NCBI RefSeq assembly: GCF_000719135.1
Contig: NZ_JOEK01000020.1
Span: forward strand, 152,774-216,773
Reading direction: 5' to 3'
Source: Streptomyces avicenniae
GTDB taxonomy: Bacteria; Actinomycetota; Actinomycetes; Streptomycetales; Streptomycetaceae
Length of the DNA stretch: 64,000 nt
Below are positions 40,521 through 48,494 of the stretch, one piece after another. Position 1 is the first letter of the stretch. The number at the start of each line of letters is the position of its first letter. The notes beneath the pieces were generated by a model. The model had not been told where the DNA came from and made no database searches. It was given only the letters and a program-made list of their open reading frames with translations. Made by a program: the position numbers and the translations under genes.

Positions 40521-40781
40521 ATGCGTATCCGTACCGCCTTCACCGCCGCCGCCCTCTCCGCCGTCGCCGTGCTCGGTGCGGCCGTTCCCGCCGCCGCCGA
40601 CGCCGACGCGAAGGGCACCGCGGTCGGTTCGCCCGGCGTCCTCTCCGGCAACGTCGTGCAGATCCCGATCAGCATCCCGGTCAACGTCTGCGGCAACAGC
40701 GTGAACATCCTGGCCCTCCTCAACCCGGCCGCCGGGAACGTCTGCATCAACGACGTCGATCACCACGGCAAGAAGAAGTAA
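40521..40781 (+). CDS. short chaplin (hydrophobic aerial-hyphae surface protein)
   Basis: An 86-residue secreted chaplin. Residues 1-27 are a signal peptide ending AVPAAADA. The mature part is a single chaplin domain: GTAVGSPGVLSGNVVQIPIS then VNVCGNSVNILALLNPAAGN, with the conserved Cys57 and Cys75. Chaplins assemble into amyloid films that lower surface tension and coat aerial hyphae and spores. There is no sortase motif. The C terminus carries an unusual charged tail, DVDHHGKKK, after the usual CIN end. AAGGAG lies nine bases before the ATG. Confidence 0.92.
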   Translation: MRIRTAFTAAALSAVAVLGAAVPAAADADAKGTAVGSPGVLSGNVVQIPISIPVNVCGNSVNILALLNPAAGNVCINDVDHHGKKK

Positions 40782-40789
40782 CGCGGCGC

Positions 40790-40806
40790 GCGCCCTCAGA
40801 GGGCGC
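40790..40806. terminator. bidirectional terminator hairpin
   Basis: A 7-bp stem GCGCCCT/AGGGCGC with loop CAG lies between the convergent chaplin and amidohydrolase genes and includes the amidohydrolase stop region. Confidence 0.55.
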
Positions 40807-43800
40807 CGTCACAGCAGCCGTCCCGCCGCATCCGGCGCCCTGCATCCAGCCAGTGCTCCGCGTGCGGCGACGGCCCGTCCTCCGCGACCGCGCCCTCGAA
40901 CGCGGCCGTCAGCTCAGCCTGTTCGAAGACGTGCCCGCCCCGCAGCACCGTGACGGTGCGCACGAGCGAGGCGAAGTCGGTGAACGGATCACCGTCGATC
41001 ACCGTCAGGTCGGCGAGCTTGCCCGCCTCCAGCGTCCCCAGCTCGTCCTCCAGCCCGAAGACGCGGGCCGGGAGCGACGTGGCCGTACGCAGCACCTCGG
41101 CCGTGGGGAGCCCGGCCCGGTGCAGCGCCCGCAGCGCCAGGTGCAGATGCAGGCCCACCGGCACGAGCGGCTGATCGGTCCCCACCGCCACCAGCCCGCC
41201 CCCGGCCAGCACCCGCCGGTACACGGCCGTCTCCGTGTCGAGCGCCGCCAACTCCCCGTCCGTCGGCGGGCGCGCCGCCTGCTGCCGCACCAGCGGCACG
41301 TCCCAGGGCGGCATCAGGACCGTGACCCGGGGATCGTCCGCCAGGGCCGGGTCACTGCCCAGCAGCGGGTACGCCGTGAACGGCGTCGCGACGAGGTGGA
41401 AGTCCGTCCCCGTGTAGACCTCCTCCACGTCCTGCCCGGCGCGCCCGGTGCCGGACGTGGCGTGCCCGTACTCGGCGCGCTGCGTGGCCTGAAGGTGTGT
41501 CGTCAGGTCCTGCCCGCTGTGGATTCCCGCCGCGCAGTAGTGGCTGCCCGCCCGCACCCCCAGCCGTTCGTGCGCGTAGGCCCTCGCCTCGTCCATGAGC
41601 CACAGGGGCGCGCGCACGTAGGTCTTGACGAAGTCCCAGTCGAGCCCGGACGCCCGCTCCAGCGACCTCCGTACCCCGTCGCGTGTCCGGTGGGCCCGGC
41701 CCATGCTGTAGCCCACCCGTCCGCCGTCGAGCAGTTCGCCCGTCGCGAGCAGCCGGGGCCCCGCCAGCTCACCGGCGGCCACCGCTTCGCGCAGCCGCGC
41801 CTGCTCGTACGCGAAACCGCCGAGCGAGACGGCGGTGGTGATGCCGTACGCGAGCTGGAGCGCCGTCTGCCGTCCGCCGTACGTGCTCTGCCAGGGATGC
41901 GTGTGTGCGTCCCAGAGCCCCGGCAGCACAGTTCTGCCGGACGCGTCCACCCGGCGGTCGGCCCGCCGACCCGCGCGGTGCGGCTCGATCGCGGTGATCC
42001 GTCCGTCGCGCACGACGATGTCCACGTCGCGCCTGACGCCCGCGCCGGTCCCGTCCCAGACGCGGCCCGCGTGCACCACCGTGTCGGCGGCGCGGGGGCG
42101 TCGGTAGGACAGATCGACGGGCACGGTGACCGGCGCCGAGCCGTCCACCCCGATCCGCCGCAGTCGTCCGGCCGACAGGTACAGCAGCGTGCGGGAGTCC
42201 CCTGACCAGGAGGGGTGGTCGGCCGCCTCGGACGTGAGCCTGCGCGGGGGGCCGGTGGGGGTGCCGTCCGCTGCGACGGGGAGCAGCCACAGCGCCGACT
42301 CCGCGATGACCGCCATCCACCGGCCGTCGGGGGACCACACGGGGCCCGAGTCGTAGCGGTCGGACAGCGAGGTGTGGGGCGCGACGGCGTGCAGGACGGC
42401 CGTGCCGTCCGTCGTGTCCACGACGCGGATGAGGTTGTAGCCCTCGCGGAAGCGCTGGTTGATCCTGTTCCGGTCGCACAGCGCGACGTACCTGCCGTCG
42501 GGCGACCAGCTGGGGCGTCCCGGCAGGCCGCCGCCCGCCAGCGGCGCGGCGAGGGTCCGTTCGGAACCCTCGTCGAGATCACGGACGACCAGGTCGCCCG
42601 CCATCGTGAGGGCTGCGAGACGTCGGCCGTCGGGCGAGAGCGCGGGGAAGACGCGCCCGCCGGTGGCGAGCACGGTCTCGGCGCCCGTGCGCAGGGTGCG
42701 GCGGCGCACCGCGTACAGCCCGTCGCGGTCGTCCGCGAACACCAGGCTTTTGCCGTCGGGCGCCCAGGTGGGGGCGAGGACGTAGCGCGTCGGGTCTGCT
42801 CCCAGGACGCGTCGCGGGCGGGCGCTGCCGTCCACGGGCGCGGTCCACAGCGCGTTGAGCGCGGCGAACGCGACCTGCCGTCCGTCCGGCGACAGGGCGG
42901 GCATGTGGAGACTGCGCACGCGGTGACGGCCGCCGTCGTCGAGGGAGTGGCGCTTGGCGCGGTAGCGGTCGCGCCGTACGGGCAGCGCCGCCGTGAACGG
43001 GATCTCCTCCCCTGCGTCAGACGTGCCGGGGCGGACGATGCGGAACTGGCCGTCCACCGTCAGCAGCAGCTCGTCGCCCGAGACCCAACGCACGGGCACC
43101 GGGTGGATGTCGCCGTCCACCGGGACGGGGGCGCCGTCCACCACGAGGGTGCAGGACGCGCCGGGTTGCGGAGTTGTGCGCAGGTATGCGAGGCGCCCCT
43201 CGGGGGAGAGCGAGGGCACCATGATCTGGCCTGCGTCCGGGGCGGTGTGCTCCGTCGTGACGGCGCCGGTGCCGTCCGCCCGCACCGAGGCGACCGTCCG
43301 CGCGCGCAGCTCCCCTGGCGTGCCGACCGCCGCGCGGACGAACAGGATCCGCCGCCCGTCCGGTGACCAGGTGGGGTCGAAGTCCTCCCAGGCGCCGTCC
43401 TGGAGCGGGCCTTCCTGGTCCGGGAGCCCGGTGAGCCGGGTGAGGGCGCCGGAGCGGACGTCGAGCGTCCAGACGCGGTAGGGGGCGCCCGTCACCGGGT
43501 CGCCGTCGCGTTCTGAGGAGAACGCGATCCGCGTGCCGTCCGGGGACCAGCTGGGGGCGCGGTCGTCCCAGGGGCCCTCGGTGAGCTGGCGGAGACCCGT
43601 GCCGTCCGCGTGGAGGGTGAAGAGGTGGTAGCCGCCGTCGCGGTAGGCGGTGACGGCGAGGGTCCGTCCGTCGGGGGAGAAGTGGGGGCGCCCCGGTTCC
43701 AGGTCGGAGGGGGTCAGCGCGGTGGCCGCGCCACCTGCGCGCGGGACGGACCACAGGACGCCCTGGATCTCCGCCACGAGCCTGTCGCCCGCGGGGGAGA

Positions 43801-44026
43801 GGGTCGCGGCGCCGTTGGTCGCGGCGGTGAAGGTCAGCGTCGCGGTACGAGACGCGGTACGTGCGGTCGTGGCGGCGGTGGCGGAGGTCACCGGGGCGAG
43901 GGCGGCGGCGCCGGACGCCGTCGCGGTCGCCTGGAGGAAGACGCGGCGGGTGAGGCCCGGGGACCCGGTACCTTCCCCGTCGTCCGGCGGCACGGGGCCG
44001 AGGGCTGAGGGCGTGATGGGGTTCAC
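40796..44026 (-). CDS. Tat-exported TolB-propeller amidohydrolase
   Basis: A 1076-residue two-part protein. The N terminus has a twin-arginine signal (LTRRVFLQATATASGAAALA, Arg27-Arg28). Residues about 60-690 form beta-propeller repeats of the TolB/WD40-like PD40 type, recognised by repeated SPDGR(T/R)LA and WSPDG motifs. Residues about 700-1076 are an amidohydrolase barrel with the HxH metal motif GLWDAHTHPWQSTYGG and the late GKLADLTVIDGDPF. It probably hydrolyses a peptide-like or cyclic amide outside the membrane. TAGGGT at 44035-44040 places transcription start two bases before GTG 44026. Confidence 0.9.
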   Translation of the reverse strand: MNPITPSALGPVPPDDGEGTGSPGLTRRVFLQATATASGAAALAPVTSATAATTARTASRTATLTFTAATNGAATLSPAGDRLVAEIQGVLWSVPRAGGAATALTPSDLEPGRPHFSPDGRTLAVTAYRDGGYHLFTLHADGTGLRQLTEGPWDDRAPSWSPDGTRIAFSSERDGDPVTGAPYRVWTLDVRSGALTRLTGLPDQEGPLQDGAWEDFDPTWSPDGRRILFVRAAVGTPGELRARTVASVRADGTGAVTTEHTAPDAGQIMVPSLSPEGRLAYLRTTPQPGASCTLVVDGAPVPVDGDIHPVPVRWVSGDELLLTVDGQFRIVRPGTSDAGEEIPFTAALPVRRDRYRAKRHSLDDGGRHRVRSLHMPALSPDGRQVAFAALNALWTAPVDGSARPRRVLGADPTRYVLAPTWAPDGKSLVFADDRDGLYAVRRRTLRTGAETVLATGGRVFPALSPDGRRLAALTMAGDLVVRDLDEGSERTLAAPLAGGGLPGRPSWSPDGRYVALCDRNRINQRFREGYNLIRVVDTTDGTAVLHAVAPHTSLSDRYDSGPVWSPDGRWMAVIAESALWLLPVAADGTPTGPPRRLTSEAADHPSWSGDSRTLLYLSAGRLRRIGVDGSAPVTVPVDLSYRRPRAADTVVHAGRVWDGTGAGVRRDVDIVVRDGRITAIEPHRAGRRADRRVDASGRTVLPGLWDAHTHPWQSTYGGRQTALQLAYGITTAVSLGGFAYEQARLREAVAAGELAGPRLLATGELLDGGRVGYSMGRAHRTRDGVRRSLERASGLDWDFVKTYVRAPLWLMDEARAYAHERLGVRAGSHYCAAGIHSGQDLTTHLQATQRAEYGHATSGTGRAGQDVEEVYTGTDFHLVATPFTAYPLLGSDPALADDPRVTVLMPPWDVPLVRQQAARPPTDGELAALDTETAVYRRVLAGGGLVAVGTDQPLVPVGLHLHLALRALHRAGLPTAEVLRTATSLPARVFGLEDELGTLEAGKLADLTVIDGDPFTDFASLVRTVTVLRGGHVFEQAELTAAFEGAVAEDGPSPHAEHWLDAGRRMRRDGCCDGAL

Positions 44027-44397
44027 GGCACGGCACCCTAGGGGGCGCGCGCGGCGCGCCGGACCCCCACGGGGAGTGCGCCACCGGCGCGCGCATCGGC
44101 AGAACGCGCCGTCCCGAAGCGGCACTTACCGGGCGCGCGTGCACATGGCGACACCGTGCCGGGGGCGCCGCACCACACGGGGCAACACTGCTGCCACGAC
44201 AATGTCACGCGCCCCGGCACGCGGACGCCCAGGGGGCCGCGACGAGACGCGGGCGACTCCCCGGCGGCTCCCCGCGGCCCCCTGATCCGGCTCCTCCACC
44301 GCGCGCACTACGGTGGCGTGATGACGCAACGACCCAGGTCATCCACGCCGGACGCCGCCCGGGCCCGCCACGGTGGCCCGCCCACGGGGGCCGCCCG
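44027..44397. other. divergent intergenic region, GC-rich, with a small upstream reading frame
   Basis: A 371-base gap between the amidohydrolase and nucleotidyltransferase genes. It contains the -10 of the amidohydrolase (44035-44040, minus strand), GC-rich inverted repeats around 44041-44070, and a -10 plus short coding frame from 44309 onward. No RNA gene was recognised. Confidence 0.5.
44309..44314 (+). promoter_or_regulatory. -10 element TACGGT before a leaderless short frame
   Basis: TACGGT lies six bases before the ATG at 44321, giving a leaderless start for the 26-codon frame. No clear -35 is visible. Confidence 0.4.
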
Positions 44398-44401
44398 GTG
44401 A
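44321..44401 (+). CDS. 26-residue upstream leader frame coupled to the nucleotidyltransferase gene
   Basis: A short frame starting MTQRPRSSTPDAARARH and ending in a TGA that overlaps the GTG of the next gene (GTGA, 44398-44401). It is rich in Arg and Pro. A -10-like TACGGT ends six bases before the ATG, so ribosomes would load directly on the mRNA end, then reinitiate at the nucleotidyltransferase. It could be a regulatory leader peptide. Too short for a family assignment, and it may not be a genuine protein. Confidence 0.4.
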   Translation: MTQRPRSSTPDAARARHGGPPTGAAR

Positions 44402-45228
44402 GCCGCGAGGCGATCGGCGTCGCGAGCCGCTACCTGTCCGCCGCCGACCTGCTCCTGCCGCGCCGGATCACCGGCTTCTGGCTCGTCGGTTCCGCGGCAC
44501 TCGGCGGCTGGCGCCCCCGGCGCAGCGACACCGACTTCATCGCCGCGACGGACGGCCCGCTGGACGCCCGCGACCTGCGCAGGCTGCGCGCCCTCCACCT
44601 GGCGGGCAACGCGTTCCCCGCCGGTTCCGCGCTCCTGCACGCGCGGCCCACCGTCCCCGGCACGGTGAACGGCGCCTACGTCAGCGCCGACGACCTCGCC
44701 AGGCCGGTCACCACCATCCGGCCGCTCGCCTCCCACGTCGGCACGGCCTTCCGCCCCGGGTACGGCTCCGACGTCAACCCGGTGGTGTGGAAGGTCCTCG
44801 CCGAGCGCGCCATCACCCTGCGCGGCCCGGCGCCCTACCTCCTCGACCTCGACCCCGAGCCGTCCCGCCTGCGGCCCTGGACCCTGGCCAACCTGCGTGA
44901 GCACTGGGGCTCCTGGGCCCGCCGTGCCCTCAACGGCAAGCCGCCGCCCGCACCGCTGCTGCGGGCCGAGATCACCACGGGCACGCTCGGCCCGCTACGC
45001 CTGCACCGCACGGTCGCGACGGGCGAGGTCGTGACCAAGGAGACGGCTGGGCGCCACGGGCTCGACCTCTTCCCGCCGCACCGGCAGGCCCTGATCCACG
45101 CCGCGCTGGCGCACCGCGACGGCGCCACGCCGCCCGCGTCCCCGCGGCTCCTGCGACTGACAGGCGAGTTCGCCCTCGAAGTCATCGCCGACGCCGAGCG
45201 GATCGCGGCGCGGGACGGGATCGGGTGA
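44398..45228 (+). CDS. nucleotidyltransferase, aminoglycoside adenylyltransferase-like
   Basis: A 276-residue protein with a nucleotidyltransferase domain (GFWLVGSAALGGWRPRRSDT, then DFIA; the GS and DxD elements bind nucleotide and metal) and a C-terminal helical domain like that of AadA-type enzymes (DUF4111, from about residue 150). Relatives adenylylate aminoglycosides, but many actinobacterial members have no proven resistance role, so none is claimed. The GTG start overlaps the short upstream frame. Confidence 0.82.
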   Translation: MSREAIGVASRYLSAADLLLPRRITGFWLVGSAALGGWRPRRSDTDFIAATDGPLDARDLRRLRALHLAGNAFPAGSALLHARPTVPGTVNGAYVSADDLARPVTTIRPLASHVGTAFRPGYGSDVNPVVWKVLAERAITLRGPAPYLLDLDPEPSRLRPWTLANLREHWGSWARRALNGKPPPAPLLRAEITTGTLGPLRLHRTVATGEVVTKETAGRHGLDLFPPHRQALIHAALAHRDGATPPASPRLLRLTGEFALEVIADAERIAARDGIG

Positions 45229-45252
45229 CGGTGCCGCGCCGAGCGGCGCCGT
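45228..45252 (+). terminator. terminator after the nucleotidyltransferase gene
   Basis: ACGGTGCCGC and GCGGCGCCGT form a 10-bp stem with one wobble pair and the loop GCCGA, starting on the stop codon. Confidence 0.55.
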
Positions 45253-45348
45253 GTCCGGCCCGCCGCGCCCCGTGTACTCCGGCGCGCGTACGGACGGATA
45301 CTCCCGCTGTGGGACGACCGGCGCGGCTCTTCACGAGACGGTGGAGCC

Positions 45349-45981
45349 ATGTCACCACTGCCGCGCCCCGCCCGCCGGGGCCTCCTCGTCGCCCATGTCG
45401 TGTCGTCGGTCGGCTGGCTCGGGCTCACGCTGTGCCTGCTGGTGCTGGCCGTCGCGGGAGCCACCGGGGACCAGGACCGCGCGGAGGCCGCCCACCGCTC
45501 CATGGGGACGTTCACCGACTGGCTGCTCATACCGCTCGCCGTGTCGGCCGTCCTCACCGGCGTCGCCCTGTCGCTCGGCACCCACTGGGGGCTGCTGCGC
45601 CACCGCTGGGTCGCGGTCAAGCTCTGGAGCACGCTGGCGGCGGCCGGGGCGTCCGTGCTCGTCTTCAGGAGAACGGTCGAGGAGGCCGCGGCCCATGCCG
45701 CGGCGGGCATACCCGTGGACGACACGGCGGGCCTGCTCGCCCCGCCGCTCGTCTCCCTGACGCTGTACGTGTTCCTCACCGCCGTCTCCTACGTGAAGCC
45801 GTGGGGCCTCACCCGGCGCGGGCGGCGCCTGCGGGAGCGCGAGCGCTGGATACGCACGACGCGGCGGCGGGTCCTCGTCGCCGGAGGCCCGCCGCCGCGG
45901 CCCGGCGGTGACCGGGCGGAGCGTGAGGGGGAGGGGGAGCATCAGGCGGCGGGACGCGCTCGCCTCGCGCCGGGTCAGTAG
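45349..45981 (+). CDS. DUF2269-like membrane protein
   Basis: A 210-residue protein with four transmembrane helices (GLLVAHVVSSVGWLGLTLCL; DWLLIPLAVSAVLTGVALSL; WVAVKLWSTLAAAGASVLVF; LVSLTLYVFLTAVSYVKPWG) and a basic cytoplasmic C-terminal tail. The first helix with its HVVSSVGWLG motif resembles the DUF2269 family. The function is unknown. GTGGAGCC precedes the ATG. Its last 7 bases overlap the convergent transglycosylase gene. Confidence 0.75.
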   Translation: MSPLPRPARRGLLVAHVVSSVGWLGLTLCLLVLAVAGATGDQDRAEAAHRSMGTFTDWLLIPLAVSAVLTGVALSLGTHWGLLRHRWVAVKLWSTLAAAGASVLVFRRTVEEAAAHAAAGIPVDDTAGLLAPPLVSLTLYVFLTAVSYVKPWGLTRRGRRLRERERWIRTTRRRVLVAGGPPPRPGGDRAEREGEGEHQAAGRARLAPGQ

Positions 45982-46724
45982 GCGCTGTTGACGTTGTCCA
46001 TCGAGCCGTAGCGGTCGGCCGCGTAGTTGCAGGCGGCGACGATGTTGGCGACCGGGTCGTACAGGTCGTACGGCGTGCCCTCGACGTGGTAGCGGTCGAA
46101 GGTCGGCTGGATGACCTGGAGGAGCCCCTTGGACGGCACACCGTTCTGGGCGTTGATGTCCCAGTTGTTGATCGCGTTCGGGTCGCCGCTGGACTCGCGG
46201 ATGATGTTGCGGTGGATGCCCTCGTAGGAGCCGGGTATGCCGTGCTCCTTCATGATGGCCATCGCCTCACGGATCCAGCCGTCCAGGTTGTCCGGGTAGG
46301 TCACCTCGGCGGGCTTCGACTCCGGCGCGGCCTTGGCCTCGGCCTCGGGGGCGCTCTCCGGGGCGGCCTCGGGCTGCGCCTCCGGAGCGGCTTCCGGCGC
46401 GCTCTCGGGCTGGGTCTCCGGCGCGGTGGCCGCGACCGTCTCCGGTGTCTTCGCGGCCGGGCTCCGCTCGGGGGCGATGTCCAGGAGGTGCTGCTGTCCG
46501 CCGAGCGTGTCGCTCACCGTCGTGGCGTTCTCGCCGGGAGCGGCGCTGAGGAACGCCATCGGGGCGTCGGTCTGTGTCGCCACGCGCGCCGCCGACTCGG
46601 CGGCGGACGCGTGTGCCGGGACGAGGGCGACGGTCAGGGCCGCGGCGCCGGCGGTGACGACACCGGCGAGGGACGCCTTGCGGTTCCACGTCCGGCGCGT
46701 GCCGGTGGTGCGGGTCGCGGTCAA
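45975..46724 (-). CDS. secreted transglycosylase SLT-domain protein
   Basis: A 249-residue exported protein: a signal region (SLAGVVTAGAAALTVALVPA, then HASA), a low-complexity Ala/Pro/Glu linker of about 70 residues, and a C-terminal SLT domain. The catalytic Glu is in HRNIIRESSGDPNAINNWD, followed by SKGLLQVIQPTFDRYH and VANIVAACNYAADRYG. It probably cleaves peptidoglycan glycan strands during growth or germination. TTG 46724 is chosen because GAGG lies eight bases before it; an ATG at 46811 would add a non-conserved stretch that looks like an untranslated leader. Confidence 0.85.
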   Translation of the reverse strand: MTATRTTGTRRTWNRKASLAGVVTAGAAALTVALVPAHASAAESAARVATQTDAPMAFLSAAPGENATTVSDTLGGQQHLLDIAPERSPAAKTPETVAATAPETQPESAPEAAPEAQPEAAPESAPEAEAKAAPESKPAEVTYPDNLDGWIREAMAIMKEHGIPGSYEGIHRNIIRESSGDPNAINNWDINAQNGVPSKGLLQVIQPTFDRYHVEGTPYDLYDPVANIVAACNYAADRYGSMDNVNSAY

Positions 46725-47065
46725 GAGTGGTACCTCGTTCGCAGAGAGGGCGGTAAACGTCGCGAATGCGGACGAGCGGCCATTCTCAGCAGGTGTTCCG
46801 AAGCCCGACAAGCACGGGACCTACGAGCCTTTTTCGTAGGCGAAAGTCCCGGTCCCAGGGCTCTGCTCCGGCGTCAGTCGAGTGATTGCGACCGCGAACT
46901 ACTATCCCCGATCGTATGTGACCCGGGTCACGTGGCCCGGCTCACACGGCGGGCGGCCGGGGCGCACACCACGTCGCCCCCGCGACACTCACTGTCACGG
47001 GGGCCGCGGGGAGAGGCGTGGCTGCGCCCTGCTCGGGCTGTGTTCAGGCCAGGGTCAGGTTGTGG
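46725..47065. other. upstream region of the transglycosylase gene
   Basis: A 341-base region containing a Crp-like site (46918-46931), a possible promoter GTGACC-N19-GATAGT read on the minus strand, a 7-bp stem-loop CCTACGA/TCGTAGG at 46821-46841, and a long leader. I looked for a c-di-AMP riboswitch, which often precedes such genes in Streptomyces, and did not find its conserved core. Confidence 0.5.
46918..46931. promoter_or_regulatory. Crp-like binding site GTGACCCGGGTCAC
   Basis: A perfect 14-bp palindrome with the GTGA-N6-TCAC pattern of actinobacterial Crp, located about 195 bases upstream of the transglycosylase start. Crp controls resuscitation and cell-wall hydrolase genes in related bacteria, so the location makes sense. 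Confidence 0.6.
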
Positions 47066-47923
47066 TCAGGTCGTCGCTTCCGCGCGCACCGGGGTCACGG
47101 AGAGCAGGGAGACGCCCTCGTCGGCGCAGCCGGTCAGGCCCTCGTCCGGCAGGTACAGGGCCGACCGCTCGTCCGGCGGGTAGACGCGCAGGCCGCGCGC
47201 CGGAGTGGGGTCGCAGTCCTCGGCCGGGTGGTTCGCGGCCTGCGTCACGCGCAGGTCGGCGAGGGCCGAGGCGCCCGGCGCCAGGGCGACGGCGGTGGGC
47301 GCGCCGCCCGTCTCCTCCCGCTCGGCGGCGGCGCCGATCTGCTCGCCGTCGTCGCCGGTCACCAGGGAGACGCCGGGGAAGCCCGTCATCACGCAGGCGG
47401 CCTCGCCCGTGTTGGTGAGGCGGAGCGTCAGGTACACCGACCCCGCCGCGCCCTCCGACGCGGCGATGTCGAGGCCGAGCCGGTCGCTCGCGCAGGCCGC
47501 CGCGCCGTCGTCCTCGGCGGACGGGTCGGCCGTGGGGGAGCCCGTGGGCGCGCTCCGCTCCGGGGACGGCTCGGCCGAGGGCGAGTCCGCCGGGGGCACC
47601 GGCCGCTCCGTCGCCGACTCGCTCGTCAGGGAGTCCTCCGGCGCGGGGACGGACGAGCGGGACACCGGCGGCGCGCTCACCGGCGGGTCCCCGTCGGGCC
47701 GCGACAGCGAGACGACGGTCGTCGCCCCGGCCAGGCACAGCACGGTGACCGCCCCGGCGGCGACCACCCGGCGGCGCCTGCGCGCCGCGGCCCGGCGCCG
47801 CACCGCCGCGAAGCTCCCCGCCGGAGGCGGCAGCGGCGTCACGGGTGCCGAGAAGGCATCGACCAGCTCGGAAGGCTCCTGCCGCCCGCCCGGCGCACCG
47901 GACGGGTCATGTGGTGATGTCAT
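47066..47923 (-). CDS. DUF4232 membrane-anchored protein, possible anti-sigma partner
   Basis: A 285-residue protein. Residues 1-50 are cytoplasmic and end in a basic RRRAAARRRRR stretch, then one membrane helix (VVAAGAVTVLCLAGATTVVS), a Pro/Ser/Glu linker and an external DUF4232 domain (about 140-285; VYLTLRLTNTGEAACVMTGF). The gene overlaps the sigma-factor gene by 17 bases. The topology (inner tail, one helix, outer domain) and coupling suggest it restrains the sigma factor, but there is no recognisable anti-sigma motif. Confidence 0.8.
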   Translation of the reverse strand: MTSPHDPSGAPGGRQEPSELVDAFSAPVTPLPPPAGSFAAVRRRAAARRRRRVVAAGAVTVLCLAGATTVVSLSRPDGDPPVSAPPVSRSSVPAPEDSLTSESATERPVPPADSPSAEPSPERSAPTGSPTADPSAEDDGAAACASDRLGLDIAASEGAAGSVYLTLRLTNTGEAACVMTGFPGVSLVTGDDGEQIGAAAEREETGGAPTAVALAPGASALADLRVTQAANHPAEDCDPTPARGLRVYPPDERSALYLPDEGLTGCADEGVSLLSVTPVRAEATT

Positions 47924-48494
47924 GAGGTCCCCTCAACGCGCTCCGCAGCCGTTGCCTGGCCTTGTACAGGTCGCTCTTGACGGTGCCGGGACGGCGCCGC
48001 AGCACCGCCGCGATCTCGTCCACCGGCAGCCCGGCGTAGTAGTGCAGCAGGACGGTCACCCGCTGGCGGTCCGGCAGGGACTCCACGAGGGCCCGGACGC
48101 CGAGCCCCTGGTCGGCGGCCGGTGCGTGCTCCCGCGCCACGTCCAGGTCACGCGCGGCGCGCCGCTCGCGGTCCCGTCCGCGCCAGTGGTCCTTGACCAG
48201 GTTGGCGGCCACGCTGAAGAGGTACGACTCCGGCCGCTCGACGGCCGACCAGCGGGACCACAGGCGGGTGAACGCCTCGGAGGCTATGTCGTGGGCCACT
48301 TCGTCGGAGTCCACCAGCCCGCGGCACCAGCCGGCCAGCCGCGGGTAGAAGTCCTCGAACAGCGCCTCGGCCGCCCGTTCGCCGCCTCCACCTCCGGCTT
48401 CGCCGCCGCCTCGACCGCTCCCGCCCTGCACCCGTTCCGTCCTCACAGCCGGTCCGTCCCCTGCCCTCGCGTCCGCGAGGAGCGCGCGCGTCAT
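47907..48494 (-). CDS. ECF RNA polymerase sigma factor
   Basis: A 195-residue sigma factor. A Gly-rich N-terminal stretch precedes region 2 (EALFEDFYPRLAGWCRGLVD, VAHDIASEAFTRLWSRW) and region 4 (LPDRQRVTVLLHYYAGLPVD followed by VLRRRPGTVKSDLYKARQRL). The ATG at 48494 overlaps the stop of the deacetylase gene (TCAT on the plus strand, 48491-48494), and the 3' end overlaps the DUF4232 gene, so the three form one operon. Confidence 0.88.
   Translation of the reverse strand: MTRALLADARAGDGPAVRTERVQGGSGRGGGEAGGGGGERAAEALFEDFYPRLAGWCRGLVDSDEVAHDIASEAFTRLWSRWSAVERPESYLFSVAANLVKDHWRGRDRERRAARDLDVAREHAPAADQGLGVRALVESLPDRQRVTVLLHYYAGLPVDEIAAVLRRRPGTVKSDLYKARQRLRSALRGPHDITT

Noticed and set aside
44398..45228. 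Calling the nucleotidyltransferase an aminoglycoside-resistance gene
   Set aside because: The fold fits AadA-like enzymes, but many chromosomal homologues are not resistance determinants and substrate-specific residues cannot be judged here.
46725..47065. Possible c-di-AMP (ydaO-type) riboswitch before the transglycosylase gene
   Set aside because: Such riboswitches often precede cell-wall hydrolase genes in Streptomyces, but the conserved core elements could not be found on the coding strand; only a small hairpin and a Crp-like site are visible.
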